NCBI RefSeq assembly: GCF_910592395.1
Contig: NC_088311.1
Location: 10,110,501 to 10,174,500 of the forward strand
Source: Lineus longissimus
Taxonomy: Eukaryota; Nemertea; Pilidiophora; Heteronemertea; Lineidae
Direction: 5' to 3'
Length of the DNA: 64,000 nt
Numbering within the stretch: position 1 is the first letter of the stretch; every line of letters starts with the position of its first letter. The translations under genes and the position numbers were made by a program. The notes under the pieces are model-generated. The model was not told the origin of the DNA and made no database searches. It worked only from the letters and a program-made list of their open reading frames with translations. Below, one piece after another: positions 1 to 10,667 of this stretch.

Positions 1-68
1 ATCTAAGATACAATTCATGAACTAGTACACGTAGTAGGGGAACAGTTACTCATACTAAGCAGTCTATT

Positions 69-551
69 CTAAAGTTCAAATAAAAGTTGCTCCCAAAACT
101 CTCCACTGTAATCATCCTCAATGTTCTCCTTGTCCTCGTCTCGAGTCGCCTCAACTCTAACTGATTCAGTTCCCTTCTGTTCGTCCACCTTACTCTTTTC
201 CACAACTACGACCCTGGAATCCTCCACCGGTGGTGGTGCTGATACGGCCAGCTGCTCCTCAAATGTTTCAATGTAGTCCTCCCCGTTTTCCCCGTGCCAC
301 TCGCGCTCCGTTACCATTATGTCAGAATCCTGCGTTGCACCTCTCCCCCTTATATATCTAGAATGCTGTGCAGTGACATGCACATGATGACGTCGCATAT
401 GTCTCCTCAAGTGTGAGTTGGTGTGGAAGACACCAGGGCAGTGTTGACAGTGCACACTTCTGCGCCACCTGGGATTGCTGCTACAACGTCTTAGATGACT
501 CTTTCTACTGTCCTCCACCACTACTCTGCACCATTTACATTCCCAGGCCAT
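69..551 (-). CDS. Extra 3' ORF of the retrotransposon: small zinc-finger protein
   Basis: The frame is open from about 647, but the only ATG is at 551, giving about 160 residues. Near the N-terminus are two zinc-finger-like units: a CCHC type (C-x2-C-x10-H-x3-C, beginning CKWC) and a classical C2H2 unit (CQHC ... HLRRHMRRHH, C-x2-C-x12-H-x3-H). The C-terminal half is acidic and rich in E, D and V. It lies directly after the integrase tail, where env or other accessory ORFs sit in Gypsy-type elements, and the open frame overlaps the end of pol by about 45 bases. Nothing resembles a signal peptide or membrane segment, so it is not an envelope. It could be a nucleic-acid-binding accessory protein or a captured host fragment. 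Function is inferred only from the fingers. Confidence 0.6.
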   Translation of the reverse strand: MAWECKWCRVVVEDSRKSHLRRCSSNPRWRRSVHCQHCPGVFHTNSHLRRHMRRHHVHVTAQHSRYIRGRGATQDSDIMVTEREWHGENGEDYIETFEEQLAVSAPPPVEDSRVVVVEKSKVDEQKGTESVRVEATRDEDKENIEDDYSGEFWEQLLFEL

Positions 552-601
552 CACACTGAAAGGAAGGCATGGAAGAGTAAATTCCCAATACCCAGAGGTG
601 C

Positions 602-1246
602 CTAAGCGTCTAGGTTCATGTGATCTGACCACAATCCCCTCAACCACTCTCCGAATCTCTCTTTAGGCCGGGAGACTCGGCCACTCCTAGTAATTTGCAC
701 CTCATCAATGATTTCAGCTTTTTCAGCTACTAACTGAGGACTAACATTAATTTGCGCCTGACTTGTAATAATATTTTGATTTTTATTTCTCCCCTTATCT
801 TTCCCAGGTGAATTGAATAGAACTTCTGGTGGATCTGAATCCGCACTAAAAGGTGCTGAGTCCACTACTCCAGGTTGTTCACCTGACGCCCTAACTCCCT
901 GTATTACCTCTGACGTTATAGAATCAACCACCCCAGGTTGTTCACCTTGTGCTGGTTGATCTGAATTCAAAGTAACTTCGGACTCTGAAGTCCTACTGGG
1001 CTCAACAGTGAGCCAACTGACTCCACTAGTACCCTTGTACCGTCTCAACCGATCTATATGTACCACCTTGGGTTTGCAACGTACAGTCTTCTGTACTCTA
1101 TACACAACGTCATCTATTTTATTCACTATCAGATATGGTCCCTCCCAATTCCTTTGCAACTTGGGTGACAACCCTTTCCTAGGTTTTGGGTTATACAACA
1201 TGACCCACTCTCCCTTACTCAGGGGTTCCCCTTTGACCTTGAGGTC
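602..1246 (-). pseudogene. Integrase C-terminal tail (GPY/F-type region), frameshifted from pol
   Basis: This frame carries the end of integrase: a QRNWEGPYLIV segment is the GPY/F module that follows the DDE core in many Gypsy integrases, followed by VVHIDRLRRY. After it come about 130 residues of low-complexity linker with a repeated GEQPGVVDS motif, ending in RSGRVSRPKERF. The frame continues upstream through residues that fit the integrase (about 1202-1246), so the separation from pol is one base in a 7-T run at 1255-1261 (A-run on the coding strand). The shift truncates integrase before this module. A sequencing or assembly length error in the homopolymer is an equally good explanation. 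Confidence 0.75.
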
Positions 1247-4200
1247 GTAATTTGTTTTTTTGTCGTCTGGTGTTCTTTATTACCACCTCCCTAACTTTCT
1301 CATGGGCATAACTTAACCTCTCCCTCAACTCTTCAGCATAATAGGATTCAGGTTGCCCCACCACGTCTTCTTCTAGTCTATTGTCCAAATATAAGTCTAT
1401 AGGCAACCGTACCTCCCTACCCAACATCATCATGTTTGGTGTTTCCTGGGTGGTCTCTTGCACCCCAGACCGATATGCCATCATAACATAAGGGAGGTAA
1501 GAATCCCAATCGGTTTGCTTCTCAGACACCATAGTGGATAGCATAGTTAATAATGTAGAATTGAAACGTTCCACCAACCCATCAGACTGAGGTCTCAGCG
1601 GTGTTGTGCGAGTTTGGTGTACTCCCAATAGCTTCAAAGCCTCCTTATGTAACTTGGCCGTATACTGAGAGCCCTGGTCACTATGGCACAATCTAGGCAC
1701 CCCATATCTACACATCACCTCTGTAACAATTTTATCCGCCACCGTGGTAGCTTCCATGTTTGGGATTGCAAATGCCTCTACCCATCTAGTAAAATAATCT
1801 GACACCACCAGAACATATTTCATTCCACCCTCAGTTTCTGGCAAGGGTCCCAACAAGTCGGATGCTATACGCTCCATGGGTTCACCAACCCTGTACTGTT
1901 TCAAAGGGGCTCTATTTTTCTTTGTCTTTTTACTAGCACAAATGTCACATTGCCCACACCAAGTCCTAATATCCCGAGCCATACCATGCCAATGGTATCT
2001 GAACTCAACCTTTGGCATTACTTTTCGATATCCCAAGTGTGCCGCAGTAGGACTTGCATGTAAAGACAGAAATGCCGGTTTTCTCAACCGGGCTGGAAGC
2101 AAAACTTGCCATCTAATTTTCTTGCCATCATCTGACTCCCATTTTCTTTGTAATACTCTATTTCGCAAGTGTAATCGACCCCATTGCGCCCAGTAATGCT
2201 TCGCTCCAATACCTTTATCAGAGACATCTTCCCATTTTGGTTGAGGGAGGTTTTGCTCTTTGGCTGTCAAGATCCAAGCCAGATCCTTGTCTTCTAATTG
2301 ATCTGACCTGATACCGTCCCAAGACCACCCTAAGTCATTACTTTCAGTCTGGCTATCCGCCGGACTTTCACTCGGTATCCATTGTTCCCCTTGCGCACTG
2401 GTGCCCGCAACTACACCGTCATCCTGTACCGCAGGATGACGGTTACTGGTAACGGCTGTTGGTTCCTTTTCACTGGGTTTGGTTTGCAGTGCCCTTACCC
2501 CTGAACTTTCGCCTGAGAACAAGGTTTGACTCTCCTGGTCAAACCCCATCCTTTCACATTGCATGCAAGGACCTCTAGACATAGCATCAGCATTATCATG
2601 GTTTTTACCAGCTCTAAACTGTAACTTAATTTTATACATTGACAACGTTGTCAACCACCTAGCCGTCTGCCCCTCTAGGGTTGCCTTTGTCCCCAGAATC
2701 CAAGCCAACGAGGCATGATCATACCTCAAAATGAACTCTTTTCCGTACAAGTAATGCTTGAATTTAGTCACAAACTCGACCACAGCTAGCAGTTCACGCC
2801 TGGTTACACAATAATTTCTTTCTGGCTTACTGAGTACCCTACTGCCATAGGCAATAACCTTCTCCTCACCCCCCTGGATCTGTGAAAGCACACCTCCTAT
2901 GCCATAGGCCGATGCATCAGTATCCAGTACAAAAGTGTCTCTGTTGTTTGGGTATGCCAACACTGGTGCTGAACACAATCTTTGCTTTAGTGTCTGAAAA
3001 GCCTCCTCACACTCCTCATTCCAGATGAAAGGTGTATTTTTCTCTGTGAGGTTGTACAGTGGCTTGGCAATAGAACTGAAGTTCTTTATAAATTTACGAT
3101 AATAAGATACTAAGCCACAAAATGACCTAACTTCAGTTGGTGATTTAGGAGTTTTCCACTCCATTACCGCCTTGACCTTGCCCTCTTCAGTACCTAACCC
3201 CTTTTCTGACACCTCATGGCCCAAAAACACCACACTTTTCTTTAACAACACACACTTCCTAGGCTTAAGCTTGAGCTTGGCCTTCTGGAGCCTCTCAAAA
3301 ATTATCTCCAGGCGCTCTACACTTTGCTCAATCGTTGTGCCCCAAGATATAAGATCATCCAAGTAAATCAACACAATGTCAAACGTCAGACCAGCCATAA
3401 CCTTCTCCATTAATAACTCAAAGGTGGCAGACCCCTGAATTATGCCAAATGGCATAACTTTGAACTGCAAAAGCTGATTTCTCCCTGTCGAAAATGCAGT
3501 TTTTTGTCGGTCCGATTCAGAATCAAGCTCAATTTGGTGGTAGCCCGAACAACAGTCAAGGGTAGAGAACCACTTCCCCCCATCCAGAGCATCATAGCAC
3601 ATTCCTATGTTTGGTAAGGGTTGTGCATTTACCCCAACACATCGAGCATTTAAATCTCTATAATCAATCGCCATCCGATAAGAACCGTCTTTTTTACGAA
3701 CCATCACCACATTGGAATGCCAGGCACTTTCTGAGTTCTCTACCAGCCCATCCTCAAATAAATTCTTAGCCATACTGTCAGCGATGTCTTGCTGATGGAT
3801 AGGCAGTCTACGCGATTTTTGTTTGAACGGACGGGCATCCCCTGTGTCTATCTTACATTTCACTACGTCTGTCCTCCCTAAATCCCTATCATTTTTGGCA
3901 AATACATCCTGCCACCTTCTCAACATGCTTGCTATTCTAGGGCCATGCTCTGGGGCTACATCTTGCATGGTCCTGGTAAACAAATCTTGGAGATGCTCAG
4001 GTATACTCTCTAAGGTGTCTGACTCCTCAGTAATAGTCTCAACTGATAATTTACAACATTTACCCCTGTTAAGGATAGGAGAAACATTTTCTGCTTCTTT
4101 TATGGTGCTTTCTTCCCCTTCTGGTCCTACAACTTGTAGATTATCTACAGGCTGAACTATTCCTATATCTTGTCCTTTGTACAATACTACTGGTTCACTG

Positions 4201-5198
4201 GACGGATTCATTATCCTGACCGGACAGCGCTTTTTGCTGAGATCAACAACACTCCTAGCCGCTATAAGTCCTGTTTTTCCCATACTACCATTAGCATTTT
4301 CAACCAGGCCCCACCCAGTACTCATTCTCCTTTTTCCCCTGATTCTTGGCACCCCCTCAACTACCATTTCATGCCCAGGTGGTATACACACTGTTTCACC
4401 CAAGTTCACCCTACAACACTTTTGTGGTTCGCCTTCTGTGTTGCATCTGATGATCTCCTCATCAAATTTAAGGGTTTGATTTTTTATGTCAATAACACAA
4501 CCTGACTTAGTCAGGAAATCCATCCCAATTATTGCATCACTGGTAATATTTGCTACTACCACTGTCATAAAAACCTTTGCCGAATGCAACTGAATTTCTA
4601 CATTTATCTGGCCCAATGGCCTTAAGGGTTGGTCATTCATCACATAGAAGGTGGAGTAGCAGGGCTCCAAATTAGGTCTGATATGCTCTGGAATACTGTC
4701 AAAAATCTTAGGGGTTATCAGCGTTGTACATGAACCTGTGTCTATTAAGAAATTTACTGACACAGTACCTAATGTGCCTCTGGCATAGAGTCCACTCTCT
4801 GGTGCATTTGGAAAACAAGTTGACAACACCCTGGGTTTTTGAAGAATTTCAGACTTTTTTTCTACAATGCTGTTTTTACTAGGCGTTAATACTACTGACT
4901 CTTCTACCCTAGCTTCAGGTTTTTCACCTGGCACTGAAGGAACATTATTTACAGTATCAATCTCCACTTTGTTCTGATCATCTATTACAGAATTATCTGT
5001 GTCTATAGAGCGGTTATCAGCCTCAGTTTTTTCAACTGTAATGACATCTTCGTTTTTGATAGAAGTAGTAATATTAACAGTGGGTTTTTCAACCCTTGTA
5101 GTATTTCCAGCGCCTAACATACATGTACTTTGGGGATTTCCCTGCTCTCTGACCAAATTGACCCCTTTCAAGATGGCCGACCTTAGTTTTCCGAACGC
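1215..5198 (-). CDS. pol: Pol polyprotein: protease, RT, RNase H, integrase
   Basis: Open in the -1 frame relative to gag. No ATG suits as a start; entry is probably by frameshifting at 5186-5198. Numbering from a TTG at 5171: aspartic protease LIDTGS (D144), followed downstream by IIGMDFL; reverse transcriptase with YLDD at 603-606 and the FLGHEVS / SFCGLVSYYRKFI connection; RNase H with DTDAS near 750; integrase with an HHCC zinc region (HASPTAAH ... CGQCDIC) and a D1105, D1165, E1201 triad with exactly 35 residues between the second D and the E. The ORF ends early at 1215 because of the frameshift described for the integrase tail. Catalytic residues are all present. Confidence 0.93.
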   Translation of the reverse strand, partial: AFGKLRSAILKGVNLVREQGNPQSTCMLGAGNTTRVEKPTVNITTSIKNEDVITVEKTEADNRSIDTDNSVIDDQNKVEIDTVNNVPSVPGEKPEARVEESVVLTPSKNSIVEKKSEILQKPRVLSTCFPNAPESGLYARGTLGTVSVNFLIDTGSCTTLITPKIFDSIPEHIRPNLEPCYSTFYVMNDQPLRPLGQINVEIQLHSAKVFMTVVVANITSDAIIGMDFLTKSGCVIDIKNQTLKFDEEIIRCNTEGEPQKCCRVNLGETVCIPPGHEMVVEGVPRIRGKRRMSTGWGLVENANGSMGKTGLIAARSVVDLSKKRCPVRIMNPSSEPVVLYKGQDIGIVQPVDNLQVVGPEGEESTIKEAENVSPILNRGKCCKLSVETITEESDTLESIPEHLQDLFTRTMQDVAPEHGPRIASMLRRWQDVFAKNDRDLGRTDVVKCKIDTGDARPFKQKSRRLPIHQQDIADSMAKNLFEDGLVENSESAWHSNVVMVRKKDGSYRMAIDYRDLNARCVGVNAQPLPNIGMCYDALDGGKWFSTLDCCSGYHQIELDSESDRQKTAFSTGRNQLLQFKVMPFGIIQGSATFELLMEKVMAGLTFDIVLIYLDDLISWGTTIEQSVERLEIIFERLQKAKLKLKPRKCVLLKKSVVFLGHEVSEKGLGTEEGKVKAVMEWKTPKSPTEVRSFCGLVSYYRKFIKNFSSIAKPLYNLTEKNTPFIWNEECEEAFQTLKQRLCSAPVLAYPNNRDTFVLDTDASAYGIGGVLSQIQGGEEKVIAYGSRVLSKPERNYCVTRRELLAVVEFVTKFKHYLYGKEFILRYDHASLAWILGTKATLEGQTARWLTTLSMYKIKLQFRAGKNHDNADAMSRGPCMQCERMGFDQESQTLFSGESSGVRALQTKPSEKEPTAVTSNRHPAVQDDGVVAGTSAQGEQWIPSESPADSQTESNDLGWSWDGIRSDQLEDKDLAWILTAKEQNLPQPKWEDVSDKGIGAKHYWAQWGRLHLRNRVLQRKWESDDGKKIRWQVLLPARLRKPAFLSLHASPTAAHLGYRKVMPKVEFRYHWHGMARDIRTWCGQCDICASKKTKKNRAPLKQYRVGEPMERIASDLLGPLPETEGGMKYVLVVSDYFTRWVEAFAIPNMEATTVADKIVTEVMCRYGVPRLCHSDQGSQYTAKLHKEALKLLGVHQTRTTPLRPQSDGLVERFNSTLLTMLSTMVSEKQTDWDSYLPYVMMAYRSGVQETTQETPNMMMLGREVRLPIDLYLDNRLEEDVVGQPESYYAEELRERLSYAHEKVREVVIKNTRRQKNKLRPQGQRGTPE

Positions 5199-6629
5199 TT
5201 AGTCTCGTTACTAGTACCACCACCCCTATTTAGGTTTGGACAGTCCTTCTTGAAATGTGAAATGTCGCCGCATTCATAACATCTGCGTGGCTCCCCTTGC
5301 TGATTGCCCTGGAAACGTCTATACTCCCCATTCCTAACTGCGCCATTGTTAGTGTTACTACTGTTGCTATGGTAACCGTTGCTACCACCCTGTTTGCCAT
5401 AGCTACCACTCTGGGGTCTGGTAATGCTATCATTACCACTGTTTTGCCTGTTATACCTATTTCCATTACTGATATTCTCTCTCTTCTCTACTGCTTCAGC
5501 TAATCTCGTTATAACTCTACGCAACTCATCCATCTCTTTTCCGAGATCCCTTTCCCTGGGTTGTTCACCCACACCCCTCACTGGTAATGATGGCCTTTTG
5601 ATGGCTACACTATTCCCATTTCTCTGCGCCTCTAACTTTTTAAAGGCTTCTACCTCCAATGCTACAATGATTGCCTCTTCTAACGTTTTAGGCTGGGATT
5701 GAAAAAGTCTCATTCTGATATCCTGGTCAGTGATGGCGTCTGAAAAATGTGTCCGAGCCAACATATCTCTCTGACTTAATGACACTCCAGGGTATGCCAG
5801 GTTAGTCAGTCGCCTTACTGCCTGTCCGAGCTCTTTCAAACTCTCCTTTTCCCCTCTCACCCTAGCTCTGAGTTCTGCTAAGTGTAACTCCGGTCTCTGT
5901 TGTGGCCCAAACCTGAGGTTCATGATCTTTACTATTTCGTCATAGTTCTCAGAATAATCTATTGGCAGATCAGATAGCACTTTCTGTGCTTGGCCCCTAA
6001 GACAAGCAACTAAATATATGGCTTTCTCAGCCTTGTCCCACCTGTTTATTTTAGAGACTGCCTCAAAATGATGGGCATAATCTAACCATGAACCCTCCCC
6101 GTTATACTTTTCAGGTAGCATGTTGGGCTTCCGTAGGCCTCTTGACTGTTCGTCTCTACCCATACGTTCGTTACTAAGACCTGCATAGTTTCCCAGAGAC
6201 TGTCCGTCTCTGTTCATTCTGTCATACCCGGGACTAAGATGCTGGTTAGGCATACTGTGTGCCTGTACATTATTCTGAGACTGTCCGTCTCCTTCCAAAT
6301 TTCCATAACCGTGGTTAACGTAACGCTCGGTGTTACTCTGAGTCTCTCCGACTCTTACCGCACTCCCATGTAAATGTTCACGGCCCTCACATCTAATACC
6401 GAAACTGTTCGTCTCTTTCTTGGCCTTGGGTATCCCCTGCAGCGCCGGCTACACTGTGACCCTCCCCTGTTCTAACATTATACTGGTTGGGCCTAATTTC
6501 TAACTCATTTTGATCTCTATGAAGTGCCAAGAGATTGTTGGCTGCTGCCATCACATTATCGAACTCGTTCATCAAGTCTGAGTTCTGTTCACCCAAAAAT
6601 GGCGCAGATCTGCTCGACCGAGTTGCCAT
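5183..6629 (-). pseudogene. gag: Gag polyprotein with CCHC zinc knuckle, one frameshift
   Basis: The first ATG after the primer site is at 6629 and opens a 78-codon frame that ends at 6393. The main gag frame is open from about 6440 to 5183 but has no ATG at its head. The two frames overlap where similar short motifs recur (ERDEQF in the first; RDGQSL and RDEQSR in the second), so they look like one protein broken by a one-base shift between about 6440 and 6393. The middle contains a capsid-like helical region (about 6130-5600). A single zinc knuckle CYECGDISHFKKDC (C-x2-C-x4-H-x4-C) lies at about 5283-5242, preceded by an N/S/G-rich linker. Gag packages the RNA and forms the particle. Confidence 0.85.
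5186..5198 (-). promoter_or_regulatory. Candidate -1 frameshift site at the gag-pol junction
   Basis: On the coding strand the pol frame is closed upstream by TAA (5199-5201) and gag ends at TAA (5183-5185). Only 13 bases are open in both frames, and they end in GGAAAAC abutting the gag stop. Pol is in the -1 frame, so slippage of the A-site codon AAC to AAA immediately before the stop would enter pol. The heptamer is not a perfect X-XXY-YYZ site, so the mechanism is inference. Confidence 0.5.
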
Positions 6630-6688
6630 ATTAACAACAATATATATATATAAGTCCAGTCAAATTGTCTATTCCGATCACCTCAAAG

Positions 6689-6704
6689 CACTCTGCTGTC
6701 ACCA
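6689..6704 (-). other. Primer binding site of the retrotransposon
   Basis: The minus strand reads TGGTGACAGCAGAGTG one base after an LTR ending in CGACA. The TGG start, the position between LTR and gag and the short 5' leader fit a tRNA primer site. I could not assign the tRNA; the sequence is somewhat similar to leucine-tRNA-type primers. Confidence 0.65.
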
Positions 6705-6705
6705 A

Positions 6706-7440
6706 TGTCGCGGGCGTGTACTCTAAACGGTTCTACCTTGAGGTTCACAGAATAAACTAACACAACTCTTCAGTTAAAATGATATCAATCTATATAATTT
6801 GGCCAGTTCTTCACTGCGCCTTTAATTTCATACAGTTAATACGGAAATACACCTTGACTTACAAATATATCTTCTTCACCAGACGAAACAACGGTATTCG
6901 ACACGGACGCTTAATAAATCGAGACGAGACACAATGTGACTTCCCCACACAACGTAACTTCTGAACTGACCCGAAAATCCAGTGCAACTCCTTTTTATAC
7001 TATGCAACAGAACCCCCCCGTAGAAATACGTCCCCCAACAGAACCCCCAAGGAAAAGCTATACAACCCCTTTAAAGATACGAAACTAAGACACCCTCCAA
7101 AGGACCCCTATAAAACGACCCGGAAATATAACCAACCCGACGCGCTAACAATAATAAACATTGGCACGTGGCCAACGTAGACGTCATACGGGAATTCCCT
7201 ACGAATTAACATGCCAACAATAGAATCCACAACGAGGCTCCCGCCATGTTTGCTAGCAGAAGAACAAAATAACATGCGTGACGGCGAGAGACAAAATGAC
7301 ATATAAATACCGTTTTAGCTGCAAGACTCATAGAACTTATATACAGACAGGTAAAGATATTATAATAGCCTAACTAGGATGCTAACAAAAGTAGTGTCAT
7401 GCCTTTGCGAAACCGCTACGCGCCCGCAAAGCGCATGACC
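6706..7440 (-). repeat. 5' LTR (outer end not determined)
   Basis: The inner end is fixed by TGTCGCGGGCG on the plus strand (minus strand ...CGACA) next to the primer site. A core promoter lies inside: TATAAAAAG at 6999-6991 on the minus strand and an initiator-like TCAGTT at 6969-6964, about 30 bases downstream, which would put the RNA start near 6967. The U3 side runs to an undefined point near 7.4 kb. Confidence 0.6.
6964..6999 (-). promoter_or_regulatory. LTR core promoter: TATA box plus initiator
   Basis: TATAAAAAG (6999-6991, minus) followed at the normal spacing by TCAGTT, which matches the arthropod-type Inr consensus. It would drive transcription leftward through gag and pol. Confidence 0.55.
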
Positions 7441-7639
7441 AAAACCCTAACAATCTGGCATACTAAACGATGTACACTGCACTCAACTACAATCCATGCA
7501 TACATTAATACATTACGAATATACAAAACGCCACAGAAATAGCTAAGTTAAAGTGTTTAGCAAGTTGGGCAGCAGATGGTATTGTGTCTTTTGTTGGAAC
7601 TGTCCTCCAGTTGATCAACTTCTGATTGCATGGATAAAA

Positions 7640-8325
7640 AGCAAATTTAGACCAGATCAGGTTCTGATAATGTGGACGAAAAGCAAATTTAGACCGTATA
7701 AAATTCTAATAATGTGGACCATAAGCAAATTTAGACCGGATCAAATTCTGATAATGAGGCCCATAAGCAAATTTAGACCAGATCAAATTCTGATAATGTG
7801 GACCATAAGCAAATTTAGACCGTATAAAATTCTAATAATGTGGACCATAAGCAAATTTAGACCGTATAAAATTCTAATAATGTGGGCCATAAGCAAATTT
7901 AGACCGTATAAAATTCTAATAATGTGGACCATAAGCAAATTTAGACCGGATCAAATTCTGATAATGTGGACCATAAGCAAATTTAGACCAGATCAAATTC
8001 TGATAATGTGCACCATAAGCAAATTTAGACCGGATCAAATTCTGATAATGTGGCCCATAAGCAAATTTAGACCGGATCAAATTCTGATAATGTGGACCAT
8101 AAGCAAATTTAGACCGGGTCAAATTCTAATAATGTGGACCGTAAGCAAATTTAGACCGTATCAAATTCTAATAATGTGGACAAAAAGCAAATTAAGAGCG
8201 TATCAAATTCTAATAATGTGGACAAAAAGCAAATTTAGACCGTATCAAATTCTAATAATGTGGACCATAAGCAAATTTAGACCGGATCAAATTCTGCTAA
8301 TGTGGACGAAAAACAAATTTTGACT
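7640..8325 (+). repeat. 42-bp satellite, about 16 copies
   Basis: Each unit reads approximately AGCAAATTTAGACCGGATCA followed by AATTCTGATAATGTGGACCAT. There are two main unit variants (GGATCAAATTCTG and GTATAAAATTCTA) that are intermixed. Because the period is a multiple of three, open frames run through it on both strands. The plus-strand frame (7553-8323) begins at GTG, has no independent protein signature and is read here as a by-product of the repeat. Confidence 0.9.
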
Positions 8326-8362
8326 TTATCAGATCAAATTCTGATCCGGTCTAAATTTAAAT
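8326..8362. repeat. Inverted partial unit at the satellite end
   Basis: Right after the last direct unit, GATCAAATTCTGATC is followed by CGGTCTAAATTT, which is the unit in reverse orientation. The array therefore ends in a short hairpin. Confidence 0.7.
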
Positions 8363-10170
8363 TATATAAAGTGTAAATGCCACTTATGTCCATCTGCTAT
8401 CAATGCTTTGAAGTGCCTGAAAAGCACTGACTTCACTCTGCAAAGGAGTTAAAATGCTTAGCATTAGGGTTACAAGTTTAAAGCAACTATCCGTCTCTAC
8501 GTGACTGTCTTTATTCTATTTCGAGTCCTGAGAACATCACAAGCTGGATTTTGCATGGTCTCTTTCGACGATTCTTCTCACCTCACTGTAAAGAGCAGGG
8601 AAGGATAATCACAAACGAATGAAATGATTAGAGGTTGGGATTATCACAGCGCCGCCCACTGAATTATCACGGGTTGTGGCATGTGGCCTTCTGCTATTGA
8701 AGACAACTGGCTTTCTGGAAATGACAGAAAAAACTCAATGTTTCCTGCTGTTGGGAGTTAGCCATCCTCGTAGTAACAACGTGCATGTATTTCTATGTTA
8801 GGTTCAATCCGAGTGACTCCTTCCCCAGTGCCATGCAACTCACCCACGCCAAACGCACAGGTGTTTGACTTCAGTAACACGTGCTGTGATACGCCAAACA
8901 GCCCGCATAAAAAGAGTAAGAAGTCGGTATGGCCTGGCTGTAAGGAGTGCGCCACCAGGAGCGATCAGTCATCGGATGAGGTACTCATATAGCTTAAGAT
9001 ACCGGCCACTTGCCTGCCTGCCTGCCTGCCTATTTCCTGGTAGTCGCTCGCTCTATACTACAAGCACGGAATTACAGTGCCGCCTTACTTATTCTCATTG
9101 GTCAATTGGATATAGTGTCAAACGTGAAAGATTTTAGGAATTTTGTTGTGTCCGAATTTGGATGTTGATAAAGTCACGCAGTCTCTGGACTTCAGTGCAA
9201 GAGATTCTCAGGATGAATTCGGGATTGATTGAAGATTTCTGGGGCGAATCTTTTGGGTAGGGTATACTCTTTATCATTGGTGATGGAAAAGATGACTTGA
9301 GAATGAAGTAATGGTCGAGTCAAACAATTTTCTACCTCCTTCTTGCTGAGCTGCATGCGTCGCTTATTTTAATGCTTTTTGTCTCTTTTTTGACTGAGGC
9401 GCTGTTCATACATTAATTAATTCTTCTTAAGTTGCATGGTTTTGCCATCATTCTACATATGTAATTTTCATCCAACAAATCTTAGTTCCATGAGCTGTTT
9501 CACTTCCCCAACATATGTGCCATATACCTGCTGCACAAAGTTTTGTGCAGCGGTATTGCACCAATGTGGCTCGATGAGAAGTGGAAACTAACGGCGTGAT
9601 TTACTTTGCTGACAAAGAGCTTTATAATAGTTTGTTATTGCTACCAAATGAATTTGTCAGGTTTTTTCTTGCGCAAACATTATTATAATAATCACACTTA
9701 TATAGCACCTATCAGTGATATCTTGAACCTTGCCCAAAAGCACTTTTGAGGCTGTGGGCCGAATAAAAACAGGTTTCTTTTGTGGCCGCATTTTGGGGGG
9801 CAGAGTCAAAAAGATTTCCTCATGATGAATTTAGGTCATCACATTGCATAATAAAAAGGTTCCCACAAAAATTGTTGCACGTTAAGCAGATGTACTGACT
9901 TAAATCGCGAGAATATCCCATACAAACACCAGCTTTTCTGGTTTACAGACTGGCTCATAGGTGGCCGAAATCTGCTGATTCAGTGCTGCCACCTGGGATA
10001 CAAATTATCTCAGCTCAGCTTAGTTGCCATAACTTTATGGTTGCATTTGTTAATATATCGATCTGGTTTAGGAGCAACTATTTTTGAGGGAACATTTATT
10101 CATGTAAAGTGAGGACTTCGAATATTTCACTCGGCCAATAACTGAAATATAGCTTCATTACGAATTTGCT
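8363..10170. other. Non-coding stretch
   Basis: No credible gene. It contains a CTGC/CCTG microsatellite at about 9009-9032 and, near 9685-9750, an AT-rich stretch (TATAGCACCTATCAGTGATA, then GCCCAAAAGCACTTTTGAGG) resembling dispersed repeats of marine invertebrates. Short open frames overlap on both strands without recognisable motifs. Confidence 0.6.
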
Positions 10171-10290
10171 GGAATTTACAAGAGTCAGTGGTAAATCCAT
10201 CAAATTCACAAAATGGTGTGCTAATTCTATCAAATTCACAAAATAATGTGGTAATTCCATAAAATTCACAAAATAATGTGGTGATTCCAT
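10171..10290 (+). repeat. 30-bp tandem repeat, about 3-4 copies
   Basis: AAATTCACAAAATAATGTGG recurs at 10201, 10231 and 10261 (30-bp period), with a decayed copy before it. The overlapping minus-strand frames (repeating YFVN) are repeat artefacts. Confidence 0.8.
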
Positions 10291-10667
10291 CATGTCTGAC
10301 ATAATAAAGACCCTCCCGGTTTCCCTGCTGATTGTATTGTCTTGTGCAGTGTTGGTGTGATAAAGCTGACAAACCATCTTAGTACATGCAAGTAAGATGG
10401 TCAAACACTTCATCAAAATGAAATCCAAATATTTTTAGATCGTGAAATTTCACCATTTAGAAATCATCGGCATGACAGGTCGTTTTATTTGCCATTTTCA
10501 AAACATTTTGATGAAAAGGACTGGTTTCTCTGTTGTGTTGTTGGGGTATGGGTATGTGTCAGTGTAGCAGACCGTGGTTTCAAGAGAGCTTCAACTGAAC
10601 TCTCAAAAGCAGTTTCTCAAACATGTTTTGAGTTGCGTGCAGATTTTGTCCAAAAAACAGAGTTAAC

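Larger units (their letters stand above)
1..7440 (-). mobile_element. Ty3/Gypsy-like LTR retrotransposon, truncated by window edge
   Basis: Read on the minus strand, the order is LTR, primer binding site, gag (zinc knuckle), pol (protease, reverse transcriptase, RNase H, integrase) and an extra zinc-finger ORF. Protease-RT-RNase H-integrase order is that of Ty3/Gypsy (Metaviridae) elements. The 3' LTR is not in the window, so the right-hand limit of the 5' LTR (near 7.4 kb) could not be fixed by comparing LTRs. One frameshift in gag and one near the end of the integrase suggest this copy is not intact, unless the single-base length changes are assembly errors. Confidence 0.9.

Noticed and set aside
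1876-4505. Plus-strand frames within the retrotransposon
   Set aside because: All are shadows of the pol frame on the minus strand.
7553-8323. 256-codon open frame made of SKFRPDQILIMWT repeats
   Set aside because: It is produced by a 42-bp satellite, starts at GTG, and the opposite strand is equally open; no sign of a real protein.
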